The notes: a model not told the origin generated them from the letters alone. Counted from the stretch's first letter, positions 17,658 to 26,488 are shown. The stretch is DNA of 64,000 nt from an uncultured Pseudomonadota bacterium (GCA_903921785.1 CAIXRH010000252.1:1-64000); one strand, 5' to 3'. Program-made: numbers and translations.

Positions 17658-19325
17658 TCAGTCGTACTCGACGAGCCAGGCGTTGAGGACGATGCTCCCG
17701 CGCGCGCCGTCCGGCGTCGCGTCGTCGTAAAGCCCGCGGTAGCCGACCGTCGCGGTGCCGTCCGTGCCCACCTCGCTCGTCACATCCACCGCGTAGGGGT
17801 GAACGATCTCGCCCGGGCACCACCCGCCGCGGCCGTACCACCAGGTGCCGGACTGGTTGGGCACCATCTGCTCCTCGATCTGGTCGATGCAGCCGGTGGC
17901 AGTGCCGGCCATGGTGAATTCCTGGAGGTGCGTCGCTCCGTCGATCGTGAACTCGTGCTGGTGGTTGCAGAACTCACTGCACTGATCGGTGTCCGCCCCG
18001 TGGCCGCTGGTGACCGCCCAGAGCTCCACCTTCTTGGCGCTCGCGGAGATCGGGACATCCACGGGCACGCGACCGTCGTTGTACGTGGCGCCGAAGCTGC
18101 CACCCGTGGCCACGAGCGTCGCGGTCCGCGGTTTGTACCCTTTGCCCTGATCGCTGAAGCGCATCGAGACCCGGGTCTCAGTGGGCTGGGTGTTCCACGA
18201 GGGCGCCCAGCTCCAACGGAAGTTCCGCTTCCCGCCCTGGAGCAGGTGGGCCATCATCGGGGTGGCGTCGGCGACCCAGTGGGTTTCCCGGTGGTAGCTG
18301 GTGATGAACCGGCTCAGCTCGATCCAGTTGCCACTGTCGTCTTCAACGTAGAAGGCGGCGATGTAGTCCCACGCGCCACAGTTCCCCTGCTCCTGGGCGT
18401 CGTGGTCGGGGCAGCGCATGTCGATGTCGATCTCGAAGGTGTCGAACGTCGCCATCTCCTCGGCGGAGGGCAGCTCGGCCTCCATGTCGGCGTACTCGGC
18501 GATGACCTCCCCGTTCCAGAGTTGGATCACGGTGGGGTCCACCTCGGCGTCGAGCGCGGCCTGCCGGGTGGCTTCCATGTTGAAGTAGCGCGACTCGTGT
18601 GCCGCGAACGCGAGGTTGTTCTGGAACGGCCAGCCGGTGTTCGCCGAGTCGCTGCGGGTGTCGTCCGCGAACGAGCCCAGGCCCCGGATGGTCTGGTACC
18701 GATCGATGCCGAGTCCGTCGTTGCCGATCCCGGTGCGCAGCACGTCCTTGAGCCACCCGTCGAGGCCACTCGTGCCGCCCGGCGCCACATGGAGCCGCGC
18801 CTTCCACCACGCGGCGTCCTCCGCCGACATCTTGCCGAGCTCCTTGTCGATCTGCGCGCGGATCGCGGCCACGTTCGCGTCGCGGGTGGCGCCGCCGGTG
18901 TTGGGGATGAACAGGTAGTGGGTGTTCTTGGGGGAGCCGGCGAGCAGGTCGTCCAGGTCCTTGGTCCAGATGGACTCCCTGTCGCTGACGGTGCGGAACG
19001 CCGTGTCGGGGATGAACACGTAGTTCTCGCAGCCGGTCCACGACGCCTTGAAGTTGAAGGAGGTGCCATCGTCCTGGTCGAACGAGAAGTCCTCGGCGAT
19101 CTCGTGGCGGTCCGCGCCGTACGGCCCCTCGCTCCAGGGGATCGACGCACCGAAGCCGTTGGCCTCGCACCAGGTGGCGGGGTCGATGGCGGTGTCGGCG
19201 GTGTCGGCGGAGTCGGCGCTGTCGCCGGAGCCGGTCTCGCTTCCGCCGCTGGGATCCGTGCCCGTCGTCGGGACGCAGCCCACCGTCGTGCCCATCACCA
19301 GCCAGCCGATCGTCCATCCACGCAT
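17658..19325 (-). CDS. PNGase F-like lipoprotein (peptide-N-glycosidase F family)
   Basis: A 555-residue lipoprotein. Residues 1-17 are a signal peptide ending in a cysteine at 17 (TTVGC), followed by an Asp/Ser/Ala/Thr linker to about 50. The C-terminal 300 residues carry the two eight-stranded jelly-roll patterns of PNGase F: NCGAWDYIAAFY near the start of the pair, TSGHG followed by CSEFCNHQHEFTI, and GRGGWCPG near the end. PNGase F cleaves N-linked glycans from asparagine. The N-terminal 200 residues are extra compared with the classic enzyme and rich in aromatic and charged residues. Catalytic acids could not be matched with certainty, so activity is unproven. A TACCGT hexamer (19346-19351) plus GGAGG gives a normal leader. 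Confidence 0.75.
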   Translation of the reverse strand: MRGWTIGWLVMGTTVGCVPTTGTDPSGGSETGSGDSADSADTADTAIDPATWCEANGFGASIPWSEGPYGADRHEIAEDFSFDQDDGTSFNFKASWTGCENYVFIPDTAFRTVSDRESIWTKDLDDLLAGSPKNTHYLFIPNTGGATRDANVAAIRAQIDKELGKMSAEDAAWWKARLHVAPGGTSGLDGWLKDVLRTGIGNDGLGIDRYQTIRGLGSFADDTRSDSANTGWPFQNNLAFAAHESRYFNMEATRQAALDAEVDPTVIQLWNGEVIAEYADMEAELPSAEEMATFDTFEIDIDMRCPDHDAQEQGNCGAWDYIAAFYVEDDSGNWIELSRFITSYHRETHWVADATPMMAHLLQGGKRNFRWSWAPSWNTQPTETRVSMRFSDQGKGYKPRTATLVATGGSFGATYNDGRVPVDVPISASAKKVELWAVTSGHGADTDQCSEFCNHQHEFTIDGATHLQEFTMAGTATGCIDQIEEQMVPNQSGTWWYGRGGWCPGEIVHPYAVDVTSEVGTDGTATVGYRGLYDDATPDGARGSIVLNAWLVEYD

Positions 19326-19422
19326 CCGAACCTCCGCGGTGCGCCACGGTATCCGCGGCCGCGCGATCCCGTCGACGTTCCCCGTTGCGATCGACGATCT
19401 CGTGACGACGACGGAGCCGCCG

Positions 19423-19647
19423 CTACCCCGGTTCGGGCGTGCCGACGCGGCGGAGCAGGGCCGACATCCCGCGCTGCTCCAGCGTGGCGAGGAGCTCCTT
19501 GAGCGTGTGCGGATCGAGCACGGCCTCGGTCTCCGAGAGCCAGCCGAGCACGTGCTCGTCGAGGTTGGTGACGGCCCGGAGCTCGTTGAGCGCGCCCTTG
19601 TCCCCCACGCGGAGGATCGCGACGTTCTTGTGGAGGATGCGGGTCAT
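19423..19647 (-). CDS. Small protein coupled to XPB helicase (74 aa)
   Basis: A 74-residue protein starting four bases after the XPB helicase stop, inside a short duplicated run (the same GATGACCC occurs twice), so it belongs to the helicase operon and is likely translated by re-initiation. The first of the two ATGs gives only three codons, so the second (19645-19647) is the start. The sequence is helical and charged, with a leucine-rich C-terminal half, and has no cysteine or signal. No family recognised. In archaea XPB is partnered by the Bax1 nuclease; this protein is far too small to be that enzyme. A helicase co-factor role is inference from linkage. Confidence 0.6.
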   Translation of the reverse strand: MTRILHKNVAILRVGDKGALNELRAVTNLDEHVLGWLSETEAVLDPHTLKELLATLEQRGMSALLRRVGTPEPG

Positions 19648-19651
19648 CGGG

Positions 19652-21325
19652 TCATCGGGTCTCGATGCGGTAGGCGTAACCCTGTTCGGTGAGGAAGAGC
19701 TGACGCTTCTCTCCGAAGGTCTGCTCCACGCTGTCGCGGGTCACGATGCTGTAGAAGCTCGCCTTGTTCTCCCCACCCTTGGGGCGGAGGATCCGCCCGA
19801 GGCGCTGCGCCTCCTCCTGCCGGCTGCCCCACGTGCCGCTGACCTGCACGGCGACGTTGGCATCCGGAAGATCGACGGAGAAGTTGCCGACCTTGGAGAT
19901 CACCAGCACGCGTTCGTGCCCATGGCGGAAGCTGTCGTAGAGCTCGTCGCGGCGGCGCTGGGGGGTCTTGCCCTCGATGAGCGGGAAGCCGAGCTTTCGG
20001 CTGAGCCACTCGAGCTGATCGACGTACATCCCCAGGATGAGGATGCGGTCGTTGGGCTCGTTGTGCTTGGCGAGCAGCTCCTCGATCACCGGGAGCTTCC
20101 GCGCGTTGGTGCTGGCGATGCGGAACTTCTCGCGGTCGTCGGCCACGGCGTAGCGGAGCCGGTCTTCGTCCCCGAATTCCACGCGGATCTCGGTGCACAC
20201 GGCGGAGGCGATCCACCCCTGGTGCTCGAGGTCCTTCCAGGGCACGTCGTAGCGCTTGGGGCCGATGATGGCGAAGACGTCGGTCTCCTTGCCGTCTTCG
20301 CGCACCAGCGTGGCGGTGAGGCCCAGGCGGCGACGCGCCTGGAGGTGGGCGACGGCGCGGAACACCGGCGCGGGGAGAAGGTGCACCTCGTCGTAGATCA
20401 CCAGGCCCCAGTTCTCCCGGTCGAACAGCCCGAAGTGCACGAACTCTTCGTTCTTGGACTTCCGGAAGGTGAGCATCTGGTAGGTCGACAGCGTGACCGA
20501 CTTGATGTCCTTGAGCTCGCCCGAGTACTCGGTGACCTCGGCGTCGGTGAGCGTGGTGCGCTCGAGGATCTCGTTGCGCCACTGGCGGAGCGCGGTGACG
20601 TTGGTGCAGAGGATGAGGGTCTTCATCCCCAGGCGGGCCATCGCGGCGATGCCGATCATGGTCTTGCCGGCTCCGCACGGGAGCACGACCACGCCGTTGC
20701 CGCCCTGGGCCACGCTGTCGCCGAAGAAAGCATCCACCGCGTCGCGCTGGTACTCGCGGAGACCCCAGGGGGTGCCGTGCTTCGTCTCCACCAGCATCTC
20801 GACGGCCAACGCGGCGCCGTCGCGGTACCCGGCGAGGTCCTCCACCGGGTGACCGGCGTGGGCGAGCACCTGCTTGAGCTCGCCGCGGTTGCCCGGGTCC
20901 ACCAGGACCGACAGGTCGTTGATGCGCTTGCCGAGCAGCGGCATGACCGGCTTGAGCGAGCAAACCTCGGTCATCAAGACGGGCTCGTCGGCGTCGAGGC
21001 GGAGGCCGCGCGGGTCGGCGTGCAGCTTCAGGCGGCCCCAGCGGCCCATGGTCTGCCGGATGGAGACCGGCACGTTGGGGGGGACCTCGTACTTCGCCCA
21101 GCGCTCGAGCTCGGCGAGGACCTCCTCCACCTTCATGCCGGCGCTGGCCGCGTTCCACAACGACAGCGGCGTGACCCGGTAGGTGTGCACGTAGTCGGGG
21201 CTCTTCACCAGCTCCGCGAAGCGCACGAGGCAGTCGCGGGCGGGGCGGAAGTTGGGCCCCATCGTCTCCAAGAGGAGCGTGTGGTCCGACTGGACGATCA
21301 GCGGGTTTTCGGGGACGTAGCGCAT
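19652..21325 (-). CDS. Bacterial XPB/Rad25-type DNA repair helicase
   Basis: A 557-residue SF2 helicase of the XPB/Ssl2/Rad25 family, which opens damaged DNA or promoters with 3'-5' polarity. Residues 1-180 are the XPB N-terminal damage-recognition region; Walker A is LPCGAGKT (215-222), Walker B DEVH (312-315), the XPB-specific RED motif is R342-E343-D344, motif III is LTATL (336-340) and motif VI QRLGRILRP (508-516). All key residues are present. Bacterial XPB occurs patchily, and a role in nucleotide excision repair or transcription is unproven in most bacteria. It is followed within four bases by a 74-residue gene. A TTAGAT hexamer lies 11 bases upstream of the ATG. Confidence 0.9.
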   Translation of the reverse strand: MRYVPENPLIVQSDHTLLLETMGPNFRPARDCLVRFAELVKSPDYVHTYRVTPLSLWNAASAGMKVEEVLAELERWAKYEVPPNVPVSIRQTMGRWGRLKLHADPRGLRLDADEPVLMTEVCSLKPVMPLLGKRINDLSVLVDPGNRGELKQVLAHAGHPVEDLAGYRDGAALAVEMLVETKHGTPWGLREYQRDAVDAFFGDSVAQGGNGVVVLPCGAGKTMIGIAAMARLGMKTLILCTNVTALRQWRNEILERTTLTDAEVTEYSGELKDIKSVTLSTYQMLTFRKSKNEEFVHFGLFDRENWGLVIYDEVHLLPAPVFRAVAHLQARRRLGLTATLVREDGKETDVFAIIGPKRYDVPWKDLEHQGWIASAVCTEIRVEFGDEDRLRYAVADDREKFRIASTNARKLPVIEELLAKHNEPNDRILILGMYVDQLEWLSRKLGFPLIEGKTPQRRRDELYDSFRHGHERVLVISKVGNFSVDLPDANVAVQVSGTWGSRQEEAQRLGRILRPKGGENKASFYSIVTRDSVEQTFGEKRQLFLTEQGYAYRIETR

Positions 21326-21349
21326 GGGGACCGGGCATCTAACCCGGTG

Positions 21350-21368
21350 GGCGCCGGGCTGCGGCGCC
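21350..21368 (-). terminator. Possible terminator hairpin touching the stop codon
   Basis: On the minus strand the TAG stop of the exported protein runs directly into GGCGCC, which pairs with a second GGCGCC after a seven-base loop. Only six base pairs, no T-run; weak. Confidence 0.3.
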
Positions 21369-22474
21369 TAAAGGGAGGCGCGGAAGTCCGACTCGATCTT
21401 CGTCAGCGGCGCGCCGAGCACCTTCTCGATCGCGGCCTGGTTGGCGGCTGGGGTGGCGGTGATCGACGTGGCCCCGAAGAGCGCCTTCACGGTCTCCGGG
21501 CCTTTGGTGGCCACGATCCAGCCGATGAACGCGCCCGCCTGGGTGAACGCCCGCTCGGGGGGCTCCGCGGCGAATTTCTTGGGGTCGAGGAGCGTGGCGA
21601 GCGACGGCGCGGTGCCCTCGTTGACCTGCATGCGGGTGGAGAGCCGAGGTTCGCGGTCGTCCCAGTCGCCCTGCAGGTGCACAGCGAGCCCCTCGAAGAG
21701 CAGCGGCGGCGGGGCGCCCCAGGCGGTGGACAGCGCGCCGAGGAGGGCGCGGGTGTCGGAGCGGAGGATGGAGTGGGCCACGTTGGGCGTGGCCACATAG
21801 GGCGCGACCTGGCCGGTGTACGCCTCGAGGGCCGTGGCATCCGGATATTTCCAGTACTCCACCGGGGCGCCGGGCTTCAGGCCAAGGAAGGCAGAGAGCT
21901 GGTCGAACCGGGTCTCGTTCGCCTCGTAGTCTGCGTCCCGATAGGCGTCGTTTCCGACCCAGTGATACACGAAGGAACCGCGCACGGTCGACTTCACGTC
22001 GGGCGCGGTAGTGTCGACCAGGAGGTCGTCAACCGTGACGGTGCCCGCGGTGTCGAGCAGCACGCCGACCTCCGCATCGCGCGCCCCCTTCGGGACCTGG
22101 ATGTATCGCCGATGTGTCGATGTATCGGTGCGCGCCGCGCAGGCGCGGGTGGGGACGATCTGCCCGGTGTCGAAGCGAACGAAGGCGCCACAGATCGCGT
22201 TGGCAGGAGCGTTCTCCACGCCGGAGACGGTCTCCTTGGCGTCGACCACCAACCACTCCACGCCCTTCAGATCGATCCGCTTGCCCCAGGCGGTGAACTT
22301 GCGCGTGCGCGCGTCGGCCGTGAACTTCACCACGCCACCGGGAAACTCCACCTTGCTGGTGGGCCCGCCTCCCTTGGGCTGCACCACCCGCTCCTTCCAG
22401 CCCTCCGGCACGGTGTTGAACCGCTCCACGAGCACGGGGACGGCATGGGCGAGGGAGGCGAGCAGCAGCAACAT
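21368..22474 (-). CDS. Exported peptidase-MA-like protein lacking the HExxH motif
   Basis: A 368-residue exported protein with a signal peptide (residues 1-11, ending AHA). The N-terminal half (20-160) is a beta-rich domain with a DDLLVDT strand like carbohydrate-binding or jelly-roll modules. The C-terminal half (about 190-368) has the layout of gluzincin (peptidase MA-like) domains, including LLFEGLAVHLQG where the zinc-binding glutamate and helix normally occur and a final helix region. The HExxH helix expected some 20-25 residues earlier is not present (the spot reads RSDTRALLG), so it is probably catalytically inactive or is not a protease. TAGGAT six bases before the ATG fits a leaderless transcript. 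Confidence 0.65.
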   Translation of the reverse strand: MLLLLASLAHAVPVLVERFNTVPEGWKERVVQPKGGGPTSKVEFPGGVVKFTADARTRKFTAWGKRIDLKGVEWLVVDAKETVSGVENAPANAICGAFVRFDTGQIVPTRACAARTDTSTHRRYIQVPKGARDAEVGVLLDTAGTVTVDDLLVDTTAPDVKSTVRGSFVYHWVGNDAYRDADYEANETRFDQLSAFLGLKPGAPVEYWKYPDATALEAYTGQVAPYVATPNVAHSILRSDTRALLGALSTAWGAPPPLLFEGLAVHLQGDWDDREPRLSTRMQVNEGTAPSLATLLDPKKFAAEPPERAFTQAGAFIGWIVATKGPETVKALFGATSITATPAANQAAIEKVLGAPLTKIESDFRASL

Positions 22475-22480
22475 GCGCCA

Positions 22481-22486
22481 ATCCTA
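22481..22486 (-). promoter_or_regulatory. -10 like hexamer TAGGAT, leaderless start
   Basis: On the minus strand TAGGAT lies six bases before the ATG of the exported protein, so the transcript is expected to begin at the start codon. Confidence 0.5.
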
Positions 22487-22536
22487 ACCGGAGCGGCGCG
22501 GACCCGCGCGCGCCGGCGCTGCGGCGACGTTGGCCG

Positions 22537-22587
22537 CTACTTCACGGGCGGATGGCGGTGCGCGGGCAGCGGCAGGGCGGTGGCCAT
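22537..22587 (-). CDS. Possible 16-residue small ORF with own promoter and RBS
   Basis: In the 151-base gap between threonine synthase and the exported protein, the minus strand has TACGCT (22605-22610), AGGAG (22594-22598) and, six bases later, an ATG opening a 16-codon frame that ends in TAG. The peptide is rich in Pro, His and Ala. Both signals are correctly spaced, but the frame is too short for any coding statistic. It could be a leader or regulatory peptide, or chance. Confidence 0.25.
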   Translation of the reverse strand: MATALPLPAHRHPPVK

Positions 22588-22625
22588 GGGCGACTCCTGC
22601 TGGCAGCGTAGCACGCCGCCCGGCG

Positions 22626-23855
22626 TCACCCCAGGCGAGCCTCGATCGCCGCTTCGTCGGCCGGCACGTCCTCAGGGCCGTCCACCGCGGTGAGCGCGGT
22701 GGCGGTGTCCTTGAGGCCGTTGCCGGTCACCAGCACGGCCACCGTGGCGTTCGCCGGGATGATGCCGCGGGCCACGGCCTCGCGTACGCCCGCGACCGTG
22801 GCGGCCGCGGCCGGCTCCGCGAACACCCCCGCCAGCTGCGCGAGCTGCCGCATCCCCTCGAGGATCGCCGCGTCGTTCACCGGGACGAATCGGCCCCCGT
22901 TTCGCCGCGCCGCCCAGAGCGCCTTCACGAAGTTCCGGGGATGGCCGACGGCGATCGAGTCCGCCACCGTCTCGGCGGGTTCCACGTGCAACACCCCGTC
23001 GCCGTCGAGGGCGCGAACGAGCGGCTGTGCGCCCTCCGCCTGCACGCCGAGCACCCGGGGAACGCGGGGAATCAGCCCCACGGCGTGGGCCTCCTCCAGC
23101 CCTTTCACGACGCCCGCGTAGGTGCACCCGTCGCCGACGCTGACCGCCACCCAGTCGGGGATGCGCTCGCGGAGCTGGTCCGCGAGCTCAAGCGAGATCG
23201 TCTTCTTCCCTTCCACCAGGTAGGGGTTCACGGCGCAGTTACGATTGAACCACGGGCGGCGGGTGGCGATGCGCTGCGAGAGCTCCCAGGTGGTGTCGTA
23301 GTCGGCGTCCACCCGGAGCACCCGCGCTCCGAAGATCCGCAGCTGGGCGAGCTTCGGCGCTGGCGCCCGCTTGGGAACGAAGATCGTCGCGGGGATGCCC
23401 ATGGAGGCTGCGAGACAAGCCAAGGAGGAGGCTGCATTTCCGGTAGATGCGCACACCACCCGCTCCGCCCCGGCCGCCTTCGCGAGCACGACGGCGACCG
23501 CGGAGGGCCGGTCCTTGGTGGACGCCGAGGGGTTGCGCCCGTCGTCCTTCACGAACGCGCCGGCAACCCCGAACCACTCCGCGAGCCGGGCCGCCGAGGA
23601 GACGGGGCTGCCGCCGACCTGGATCGGGGGCAGCTCCGCGCCCAGGGGTAAGGGGAGCAGCTCGCGGTAGCGGAACTGGTCGAACGGCCGGGAGGCGAAG
23701 CGGGCCAGCACATCGGCCGGAGCGGGCCGATACCGCACGTCCATCCGGCTGGACGGGCCGCAGTGGGGGCAGGCCCACGTCATCGGGTCGGTGAACGAAG
23801 CCCCGCAGAGCACGCAGGTGAGGCCAGCGACGTGGGACGGGAGGTGGTCGAACAT
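22626..23855 (-). CDS. thrC: Threonine synthase
   Basis: A 409-residue PLP-dependent enzyme that converts O-phosphohomoserine to threonine. The N-terminal zinc-ribbon with C14, C17, C29 and C32 is typical of this threonine synthase class. The PLP lysine is K114 in NPSASTKDRPS, and the phosphate-cup and PLP-binding elements ASTGNAASS and VSVGDGCTYAGV follow. Length and order match the family. It diverges from the molybdopterin enzyme with 38 bases between the starts, and the shared region holds TATCCT for the other strand. No threonine biosynthetic partner gene (hom, thrB) is nearby, although kbl of threonine breakdown occurs 25 kb away. Confidence 0.93.
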   Translation of the reverse strand: MFDHLPSHVAGLTCVLCGASFTDPMTWACPHCGPSSRMDVRYRPAPADVLARFASRPFDQFRYRELLPLPLGAELPPIQVGGSPVSSAARLAEWFGVAGAFVKDDGRNPSASTKDRPSAVAVVLAKAAGAERVVCASTGNAASSLACLAASMGIPATIFVPKRAPAPKLAQLRIFGARVLRVDADYDTTWELSQRIATRRPWFNRNCAVNPYLVEGKKTISLELADQLRERIPDWVAVSVGDGCTYAGVVKGLEEAHAVGLIPRVPRVLGVQAEGAQPLVRALDGDGVLHVEPAETVADSIAVGHPRNFVKALWAARRNGGRFVPVNDAAILEGMRQLAQLAGVFAEPAAAATVAGVREAVARGIIPANATVAVLVTGNGLKDTATALTAVDGPEDVPADEAAIEARLG

Positions 23856-23893
23856 CCCGCTGGGTTATCCTCGCCCCCACTTCGAGGTGCACT

Positions 23894-26488
23894 GTGGCCA
23901 CGCTCCAGTTCCGGCTCAACGGCGAGCCCGTGGTCGTGGAGGTCGCCGAGCCGACCACCGCGCTCGCGCTGCTCCGCGACCGCCTGGGCGTGGTCTCGGC
24001 GAAGGACGGCTGCAGCCCCCAGGGGGCGTGCGGCTGCTGCACCGTGCTCATCAACGGCAAGGCGGTGATGTCCTGCCTGCGCGACTCGATGCAGCTCCAA
24101 GGGGCCGAAGTGGTCACCCTCGAGGGCTTTGAGGCCCACCGGCGCGAGGTGCTCGCGCGGTCGTTCGTGGAGGTGGCGGGGCTGCAGTGCGGCTTCTGCA
24201 TCCCGGGGATCGCGGTTCGAGCGGCGGAGCTCCTCGACAAGAAGCCCACCCCCACCCGGGACGAGGTCCGCACCGCCCTGCATCCCCACCTGTGCCGGTG
24301 CACCGGGTACACCAAGATCCTCGACGCCGTGCAGCTCGCGTCGAAGCACTGGTCGGTCGCCACGCTGCCCCCGCTCCACGACGACGTGGCCGTGGGCTCG
24401 TCGATGCTGCGGGTCGACGGGCTGCGGACCACCGTCGGCGCCCGCCCGTTCGTGGACGACCTGCGGGCGCCCGGGATGCTCCAGGCCGCGCTCCGCCTCT
24501 CCGACCACCCCCGCGCCCGGGTGATACGTCTCGATGTATCAGCGGCGCTCGCACACCCCGGCGTCGTGCGGGTGCTCACCGCGGCGGACGTGCCCGGGAA
24601 CCGGTTCATCGGGCTCATCGAGCAGGACTGGCCGGTGATGGTGGCGGTGGGGGAAACCACCCACTGTATCGGCGATACATTGGCGATCGTGGCGGCGGAA
24701 ACCCGGGAAGCCGCCCGCACGGCCGCGGCGTTGATTCAGGTGGAGTACGAGGTCTTCGAGCCGGTCACCGATCCGGAGGCCGCGTTGGAGCCCACTTCGC
24801 CGACGGTGCACCCCGGTCGGCCGAACCTCCTCTCCGTCTCCAAGGTCAAGCGCGGCGACGTGGACGCGGCCTTCGCCACTTCGGCGCACGTCCTCACCGA
24901 GACGTTCCAGACGCAGTGTGTCGAACATGCGTTCCTGGAGCCGGAGGCGTGTCTCGCCGTGCCCGCTGGCGGCGGCCTGAAGGTCTACACCCAGGGCCAA
25001 GGGGTGCACGACGACCGCAAGCAGATCGCCAAGCTCCTCGGCTGGGAAGAAGCGCGGATCCTCGTGGAGCTCGTCCCCAACGGGGGCGCGTTCGGCGGCA
25101 AGGAGGACCTCACGGTGCAGGGCCCCGCGGCGCTGATGGCGGTCGCCACGGCGCGCCCGGTGAAGCTCACGCTCACCCGCGCCCAGTCCATGGTGGTGCA
25201 CCCCAAGCGTCACCCGATCAAGATGACCTACACGGTCGGCTGCGACGCCGAGGGGAACCTCACCGCCGTGCGGGCCCGGATGATCGGGGACAAAGGCGCC
25301 TACGCCTCGGTCGGGGCGAAGGTGCTCGAGCGGGCCGCAGGCCACTCGTGCGGCCCGTACCGGGTGCCGAACGTGGACGTGGAGGCGCGCGCCGCCTACA
25401 CCAACAACCTCCCCAACGGCGCGTTCCGCGGCTTCGGCGCCAACCAGGCCGCGTTCGCCATCGAGGGCATGCTCGACCGGCTCGCCGAGCGCGTGGGGAT
25501 CGACGCCTACGACATCCGCGAGAAGAACGCCCTGCGCCCCGGCGAGCGCTTCGCCACCGGGCAGGTGCTCAACGAAGGCTGCGGCATCCTCCAGACCTTG
25601 CACGCGGTGAAGGCCGACTTCAAGGCGAACCCCCGCGCCGGCATCGCGTGCGGCGTGAAGAACACCGGCATCGGCAACGGGATGCCGGACATCGGCCGGG
25701 TGCTCCTCCGGGTGGACGCGCCGGATCGCATCACCGCGTTCACCGGCTTCACCGAGATGGGCCAGGGCCTGCTCACCATCATCCGCCAGGTGGTGGCGGA
25801 CGAGCTCGGGCTCCGGGGCGAGTGCATCGAGGTCGTGGTGAGCACCGAGTTCTCCGTGGAATGCGGGATGACGACCGCCTCCCGCGCCACCCTGCTCTGC
25901 GCCGAGGCGGCCCACCGGGCCTGCGTGAACTTCAAGGCGGCCGGGCGGCCGATCACGGAGCTGGTGGGGCAGTCGTTCATGGGGGAGGTGATCTACGCGT
26001 TCACTACGAAGCCCGAGAAGGGGGGCGACACCCACGTGGCCTTCTCCTACGCAACACAGGTGGTGATCCTCGATGATTCGGGGAAGCTCCAGAAGGTCAT
26101 CGCGGCGCACGACGTGGGGCGGGTGATGAACCGCGCGCTCTGCGAGGGTCAGCTCGAAGGCGCGGTGCACATGGGCCTCGGCTTCGCGCTCACCGAGGAC
26201 CTCCCGCAGCAGGGCGGCCGCCCGCTCTCCGTGGAGCTGAACGACCTCCGCATCCTCCGCGCGAAACACACGCCGGAGATCGAGGTGCGGCTCCTCGAGG
26301 TGCCCGACCCGCTGAGCCACTACGGGGTGAAGGGCGTCGGCGAGGTGGGGCTGGTGCCCACGGCCGGCGCGGTGGCCGGGGCGCTCCGCCGCTTCGACGG
26401 GATCTGGCGGACGAAGCTCCCGATGCGCGGGAGCGCGGCGGCGCGGGCGATCCTCCCGAGCCGGCTGCACGAGGCGGATCACGCCTGA
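23894..26488 (+). CDS. Fused 2Fe-2S/molybdopterin xanthine dehydrogenase-family hydroxylase
   Basis: An 864-residue single-chain enzyme that joins the 2Fe-2S subunit and the molybdenum subunit of the xanthine oxidase family. Residues 1-75 are the plant-type ferredoxin domain (C40, C46, C48/C49, C61); 80-140 hold the second cluster (C99, C102, C134, C136); 170-864 are the Mo-binding part with GGAFGGKED, GAFRGFGANQ and the catalytic glutamate E817 in KGVGEVGL. No FAD domain is present here or next door. This layout is known from selenium-dependent xanthine dehydrogenase-like proteins (TIGR03311), so electron acceptor and substrate (purine or other heterocycle) remain open. GTG 23894 has GAGGTG upstream and TATCCT (23866-23871) as a likely -10. 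Confidence 0.88.
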   Translation: MATLQFRLNGEPVVVEVAEPTTALALLRDRLGVVSAKDGCSPQGACGCCTVLINGKAVMSCLRDSMQLQGAEVVTLEGFEAHRREVLARSFVEVAGLQCGFCIPGIAVRAAELLDKKPTPTRDEVRTALHPHLCRCTGYTKILDAVQLASKHWSVATLPPLHDDVAVGSSMLRVDGLRTTVGARPFVDDLRAPGMLQAALRLSDHPRARVIRLDVSAALAHPGVVRVLTAADVPGNRFIGLIEQDWPVMVAVGETTHCIGDTLAIVAAETREAARTAAALIQVEYEVFEPVTDPEAALEPTSPTVHPGRPNLLSVSKVKRGDVDAAFATSAHVLTETFQTQCVEHAFLEPEACLAVPAGGGLKVYTQGQGVHDDRKQIAKLLGWEEARILVELVPNGGAFGGKEDLTVQGPAALMAVATARPVKLTLTRAQSMVVHPKRHPIKMTYTVGCDAEGNLTAVRARMIGDKGAYASVGAKVLERAAGHSCGPYRVPNVDVEARAAYTNNLPNGAFRGFGANQAAFAIEGMLDRLAERVGIDAYDIREKNALRPGERFATGQVLNEGCGILQTLHAVKADFKANPRAGIACGVKNTGIGNGMPDIGRVLLRVDAPDRITAFTGFTEMGQGLLTIIRQVVADELGLRGECIEVVVSTEFSVECGMTTASRATLLCAEAAHRACVNFKAAGRPITELVGQSFMGEVIYAFTTKPEKGGDTHVAFSYATQVVILDDSGKLQKVIAAHDVGRVMNRALCEGQLEGAVHMGLGFALTEDLPQQGGRPLSVELNDLRILRAKHTPEIEVRLLEVPDPLSHYGVKGVGEVGLVPTAGAVAGALRRFDGIWRTKLPMRGSAAARAILPSRLHEADHA
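26472..26488 (+). repeat. 17-bp direct repeat, left copy
   Basis: AGGCGGATCACGCCTGA covers the last codons and the stop of the hydroxylase gene. The identical 17 bp recur at 26900-26916, bounding a 411-bp segment. Confidence 0.7.
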
